A program made the translations under genes and the position numbers. From contig JAKACT010000006.1 of the NCBI GenBank assembly GCA_021821195.1, positions 62,001 through 126,000 on the forward strand: a stretch of 64,000 bases of DNA, given 5' to 3'. Numbering within the stretch: position 1 is the first letter of the stretch; each line of letters begins with the position of its first letter. A model generated the notes under the pieces. It was not told the origin of the DNA, did no database searches, and saw only the letters and a list, made by a program, of their open reading frames with translations. This document shows, piece by piece, positions 58,145-64,000 of this stretch. This DNA is from Pseudomonadota bacterium. GTDB taxonomy: Bacteria > Pseudomonadota > Gammaproteobacteria > Xanthomonadales > Xanthomonadaceae.

Positions 58145-58831
58145 TCAGTCGCGCCGCTCGTGGTGGAGGACGGTCAGTCCGATCAACCGCGACACCACGG
58201 TGGCGATGTAGCCCACGCCGGCGAACTGCTCCAGCATGGTCAGGACTTTCGCCGGCGCGGCCAGCGGCAGGGTGTCGCCCAGCCCGGTCGCGGACAGGTT
58301 GCTGAAACTGTAGAACAGCAGGTCCAGCCAGCGCCGCTGCCGCTCTGGTTCGATGCCGGTGAAGCTGCCCGGATCCCAGGCCTGACAGGCCAGATAGGCA
58401 TAGCCGAAGCCCCAGGCCAGCAGGGTGAAGGTGGCGCCGGCGGCGAACAGCTCGTCGGCCGTCACTTCATGGTCGCGCAGCATGTAGATCATCAGCCCGC
58501 CGGCGGCGTAGAAATACAGCGCGGCCTCCAGCAGTGCGGAATACGGCAGCACCGACTGGTGGCCGAACAGCACCCCGAGCACCGTGAGCACCATCGCCGG
58601 GAGCGCCAGCAGCCAGCCGATCCAGTTCATCAGCGGGCTGCGCATCACCACCCACAGCGCCAGCGGCACCACCACCAGGGCAACCGCGCCGAACAGCAGG
58701 CGGCCGCCACTGCCGTCATCCATCAGCGGATAGACGAGCAGGCTGAGCAGTTGCGCCGCCAGCAGGAAGGCGGACGGATGGCGCCTGGTAACCACCTGCC
58801 AGCGCCGCGCGCGCCACGAACCGGTCGCCAT
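58145..58831 (-). CDS. Two-pore-type ion channel membrane protein
   Basis: 228-residue polytopic protein with about six membrane helices and a C-terminal Ion_trans_2 pore. The selectivity-filter-like SNLSATGLGDTLPL resembles the K+ channel TVGYGD but reads TGLGD, so K+ selectivity is uncertain. No RCK or other cytosolic domain is attached. The ATG at 58831 starts 20 bases after the DUF4136 gene; the pair may be co-transcribed. Confidence 0.8.
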   Translation of the reverse strand: MATGSWRARRWQVVTRRHPSAFLLAAQLLSLLVYPLMDDGSGGRLLFGAVALVVVPLALWVVMRSPLMNWIGWLLALPAMVLTVLGVLFGHQSVLPYSALLEAALYFYAAGGLMIYMLRDHEVTADELFAAGATFTLLAWGFGYAYLACQAWDPGSFTGIEPERQRRWLDLLFYSFSNLSATGLGDTLPLAAPAKVLTMLEQFAGVGYIATVVSRLIGLTVLHHERRD

Positions 58832-58851
58832 GGCCCGCGTCGGCCAGGCGC

Positions 58852-59430
58852 TTACGGCGTGGCCCGGTAGGGGTACTTGGCGAAAATGCCGGTGATGGCG
58901 CGGTCGATGTCCGCCATGCGCTTTTCCGGCGGCGCCTTCTTGCCCGCCACCGGCGCGCTGGCCGCGCCCGTCCACACCATGCGGTTGCGCTTGCCGTCGA
59001 CCAGGTCGACGGTCAGGGTGCCTTCGCGGTAGCGGCTCACCTGGGTTTCGTCGTACCACACCGGCACCGCGACATAGCCGTGGCGGTAGCTATAGAACCA
59101 CTGCAGGTCGCTGCGCGGCATGCTCCAGACCGCGGTGCGGTCTTCCACCACGCCCTGGAAATTGACCAGCAGGTCCGCGCCTTCGGCCACGTAGCGGTAA
59201 CCGCGCGCCTCCATTTCGCGGCGCACGTCCTCGCGGATGCGCTCGGAGATCCAGCTGGAATAGCCGGACTGCTCCATCGCGATCGGCTTGTAGAAACCCC
59301 AGCTGCGGTACTGGGCGAAATCCGCGGTGGGATCGGCGTCGGTCCGCACCGTGGGGCCGGTGGCGCAGGCGGAAAGCCCTAGCGTGGCGGTGGCCAGCAG
59401 GGCGCAGGCAAGGATCCGGATGGAACGCAT
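58852..59430 (-). CDS. DUF4136-family lipoprotein
   Basis: 192-residue lipoprotein with signal peptide and lipobox LSAC (cysteine 22). The mature part matches DUF4136: TADFAQYRSWGFYKP, REDVRREMEARGYRYV, ADLLVNFQGVVED, and DLVDGKRNRMVWTGAA near the end. The function is unknown. Upstream is the atpC terminator; the gene is followed by a channel gene. Confidence 0.88.
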   Translation of the reverse strand: MRSIRILACALLATATLGLSACATGPTVRTDADPTADFAQYRSWGFYKPIAMEQSGYSSWISERIREDVRREMEARGYRYVAEGADLLVNFQGVVEDRTAVWSMPRSDLQWFYSYRHGYVAVPVWYDETQVSRYREGTLTVDLVDGKRNRMVWTGAASAPVAGKKAPPEKRMADIDRAITGIFAKYPYRATP

Positions 59431-59512
59431 GGCGGTTCTCCCGACGGGACGTAGGCGATGATGATCGCACCGGCGCGGGGATGGCGCATGAACGGCAGCA
59501 CGCCGGCGCGCA

Positions 59513-59540
59513 ATAAAACAAAACCCCGCCAGGGCGGGGC
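59513..59540 (-). terminator. Rho-independent terminator of the atp operon
   Basis: On the minus strand CCCCGC-CCTG-GCGGGG is followed by TTTTGTTTTATTG, 29 bases after the atpC stop. The preceding GAAG makes this stem match the pckG terminator family. Confidence 0.88.
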
Positions 59541-59568
59541 TTCGAATCCGGCCGGCGGGAAGCCCGGA

Positions 59569-59994
59569 TCAGTGGCGCAGGTTCTTGCGCAGGCGCTCCA
59601 GCGCCTGTAGCTGCGCGGTGACCTCGGCCAGGCGCTGCTGGGCCTCGGCGATTTCCATCGCCTCGCCGCGGCGGGCGATGATGCGCTCGGCCTCTTCCTT
59701 GGCGGCGCGCACCGCGGCCTCGTCGATCTCGTCGGCGCGGATCGCGGTGTCGGCCAGCACGGTCACGACCGTCGGCTGCACTTCCAGCATGCCGCCGGAG
59801 ATCGCGAAATCCAGCTTCTCGCCGCCCGGCAGGGTCACCACGACCTTGCCCGGCTTCAGGCGGGTGATCAGCGGCGCGTGCTTGGGCGCGATGCCCAGTT
59901 CGCCCAGCTCGCCGGTGGCGACGACCAGTTCGGCTTCGCCGTGGAAGATCTCGGCTTCGGCGCTGACGATGTCGCAACGGATGGTGGATGCCAT
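59569..59994 (-). CDS. atpC: ATP synthase F1 epsilon subunit
   Basis: Regulatory subunit of the F1 rotor. 141 residues: beta-sandwich N-terminus ([37 protein letters not shown]) and a helical hairpin C-terminus ([20 protein letters not shown]). Last gene of the operon, 89 bases behind atpD, with a palindromic repeat in the gap. Confidence 0.97.
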   Translation of the reverse strand: MASTIRCDIVSAEAEIFHGEAELVVATGELGELGIAPKHAPLITRLKPGKVVVTLPGGEKLDFAISGGMLEVQPTVVTVLADTAIRADEIDEAAVRAAKEEAERIIARRGEAMEIAEAQQRLAEVTAQLQALERLRKNLRH

Positions 59995-60008
59995 GTCTTT
60001 CGATTCCG

Positions 60009-60067
60009 TAGGGCGGGTTCTGGCCCGCCATGGGTGTGCCGCATCGGCGGGCCGGGAGCCCGCCCTA
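60009..60067. repeat. GTAG-type palindromic repeat in the atpD-atpC spacer
   Basis: Inverted arms at 60009-60029 and 60046-60067 (TAGGGCGGG...CCCGCCCTA) with internal secondary symmetry; GTAG stands at the left end. It fills most of the spacer between atpD and atpC. It resembles REP units of the GTAG class known in Stenotrophomonas and relatives. Confidence 0.8.
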
Positions 60068-60083
60068 ACTCGGACGCCTGCGC

Positions 60084-61592
<1,509 letters not shown>

Positions 61593-62456
61593 TCAAACCG
61601 CCGCGGCGCCGCCGACGATCTCGGAAATTTCCTGGGTGATCGCCGCCTGCCGCGCCTTGTTGTAGACGAGGTTCAGGGTGTCGATCAGCTTGCTGGCGTT
61701 GTCGCTTGCCGCCTTCATCGCGACCATGCGCGCCGCATGCTCGGAGGCCACGTTTTCCATCACGGCTTGGTACACCAGCGACTCGATGTAGCGGGTCAGC
61801 ACGTGCTCCAGCACGGACTCCGCGTCCGGCTCGTAGATGTAATCCCACTCGTGCTTGGCCATCTGCGTTTCCGCCGGCGGCAGCGGCAGCAGCTGGTCGA
61901 AGGTGGCCTTCTGCGTCATGGTGTTGACGAAGTCGTTGTAGGCCAGGAACACCTTGTCGACCTTGCCGTCCGTGTAGGCGTCCAGCATCACCTTGATCAC
62001 GCCGATCAGCTGCTCCAGCTTCGGCGCATCGCCGAGGTGGGTGACCGACGCCAGCATGCCGACCTTGATCCGGCGGAAGAACACCGACGCCTTCTGGCCG
62101 ATCGTGACCACGTCGACCTCGATGCCCTGCTCCTGCAGCGCACGGAACTCGACCAGCAGCTTGCGGAACATGTTGTTGTTCAGGCCGCCGGCCAGGCCGC
62201 GGTCCGACGACACCACGACGTAGCCGACGCGCTTCACGTCCGCACGCTGGACCAGGTACGGATGGCGGTAGTCGGTGTTGGCCTGCGCCAGGTGGCCGAT
62301 CAGCTGCTTCATCGCCCGCGCATAGGGGCGCGAGGCCTTCATCCGGTCCTGCGCCTTGCGGATCTTGGAGGCCGAGACCATTTCAAGCGCGCGCGTCACC
62401 TTGCGGGTGTTCTGCACGCTCTTGATCTTGGTTTTGATTTCGCGTCCGCCTGCCAT
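61593..62456 (-). CDS. atpG: ATP synthase F1 gamma subunit
   Basis: Central rotor shaft of F1. 287 residues with coiled-coil N- and C-terminal helices ([40 protein letters not shown]) and the conserved [13 protein letters not shown]. Palindromic repeats lie in the spacers on both sides. Confidence 0.98.
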   Translation of the reverse strand: MAGGREIKTKIKSVQNTRKVTRALEMVSASKIRKAQDRMKASRPYARAMKQLIGHLAQANTDYRHPYLVQRADVKRVGYVVVSSDRGLAGGLNNNMFRKLLVEFRALQEQGIEVDVVTIGQKASVFFRRIKVGMLASVTHLGDAPKLEQLIGVIKVMLDAYTDGKVDKVFLAYNDFVNTMTQKATFDQLLPLPPAETQMAKHEWDYIYEPDAESVLEHVLTRYIESLVYQAVMENVASEHAARMVAMKAASDNASKLIDTLNLVYNKARQAAITQEISEIVGGAAAV

Positions 62457-62479
62457 CTCTTCTCTCGCTGCTGCTGTTC

Positions 62480-62538
62480 TGTAGGAGCGGCTCCAGCCGC
62501 GACTGCCATATCCGGTCGGGGCCGAAGCCCCTCCTACA
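62480..62538. repeat. GTAG-type palindromic repeat in the atpA-atpG spacer
   Basis: Arms start TGTAGGAGCGGCTCCAGCC at 62480 and end GCCCCTCCTACA at 62538, with an imperfect match, the inner arms being diverged. It occupies 59 of the 94 bases between atpA and atpG. Confidence 0.85.
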
Positions 62539-62550
62539 TGGATGCCTGGA

Positions 62551-64000
<1,450 letters not shown>

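Overview
This window is high-GC chromosomal DNA from a gammaproteobacterium. The gene content and the close sequence character of ClpB, GcvT, FadE, the H1-like protein and the Oar-type TonB receptor point to the Xanthomonadaceae/Lysobacteraceae (a Lysobacter, Luteimonas, Thermomonas or Xanthomonas relative). The genus cannot be fixed from the sequence alone. I see about 57 protein genes, one tRNA, several terminators and promoters, and several extragenic palindromes. I see no insertion sequence, prophage, CRISPR array or defence island. Two genes are cut by the window edges: an outer-membrane receptor at the left and atpA at the right.

Left third (1-23 kb): an Oar-like TonB-dependent receptor; GTP-type PEP carboxykinase; a TetR repressor divergent from fadE, with a palindromic candidate operator on the fadE promoter; a small DUF4442 hotdog protein; an NTT-like transporter divergent from a GMC oxidoreductase; a LemA/M48-protease pair; a serine hydrolase; a lysine/alanine-rich histone H1-like protein behind a long non-coding stretch with a possible small RNA or attenuator; gcvT-gcvH; an SPFH/NfeD membrane pair; then a diguanylate-cyclase-like protein, a nucleoside permease and a ribokinase.

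Middle (23-41 kb): tRNA-Lys, then on the minus strand a long cell-envelope and DNA-repair block. It reads yebC-ruvC-ruvA, kup, [a divergent MASE1-PAS-GGDEF gene], then ruvB-ybgC-tolQ-tolR-tolA-tolB-pal-cpoB-queE-queC. The usual ruvCAB cluster is therefore split by kup and a cyclase. fmdB-aspS-GNAT follows, with a metallophosphoesterase lipoprotein gene between yebC and the GNAT gene.

Right third (41-64 kb): a predicted lipoprotein of unknown function behind an ABC-F ATPase; a second TonB-dependent receptor; a Kef/YbaL-type antiporter; clpB with a good sigma-32 promoter; an M20 peptidase and a GIY-YIG protein; rluD-pgeF-DUF4166; bamD and nadE separated by a 52-bp near-perfect palindrome; ppa; a small ion-channel protein and a DUF4136 lipoprotein; and the atpA-G-D-C end of the F1Fo ATP synthase operon. 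All three spacers seen in that operon hold a GTAG-type palindromic repeat.

Most of the window is ordinary core genome. I did not find a convincing new multi-gene system. The observations most worth following are the repeat-loaded atp operon, the transcript or attenuator upstream of the H1-like gene, the bamD/nadE palindrome, the GGDEF protein lacking a metal ligand, and the TetR/fadE operator.
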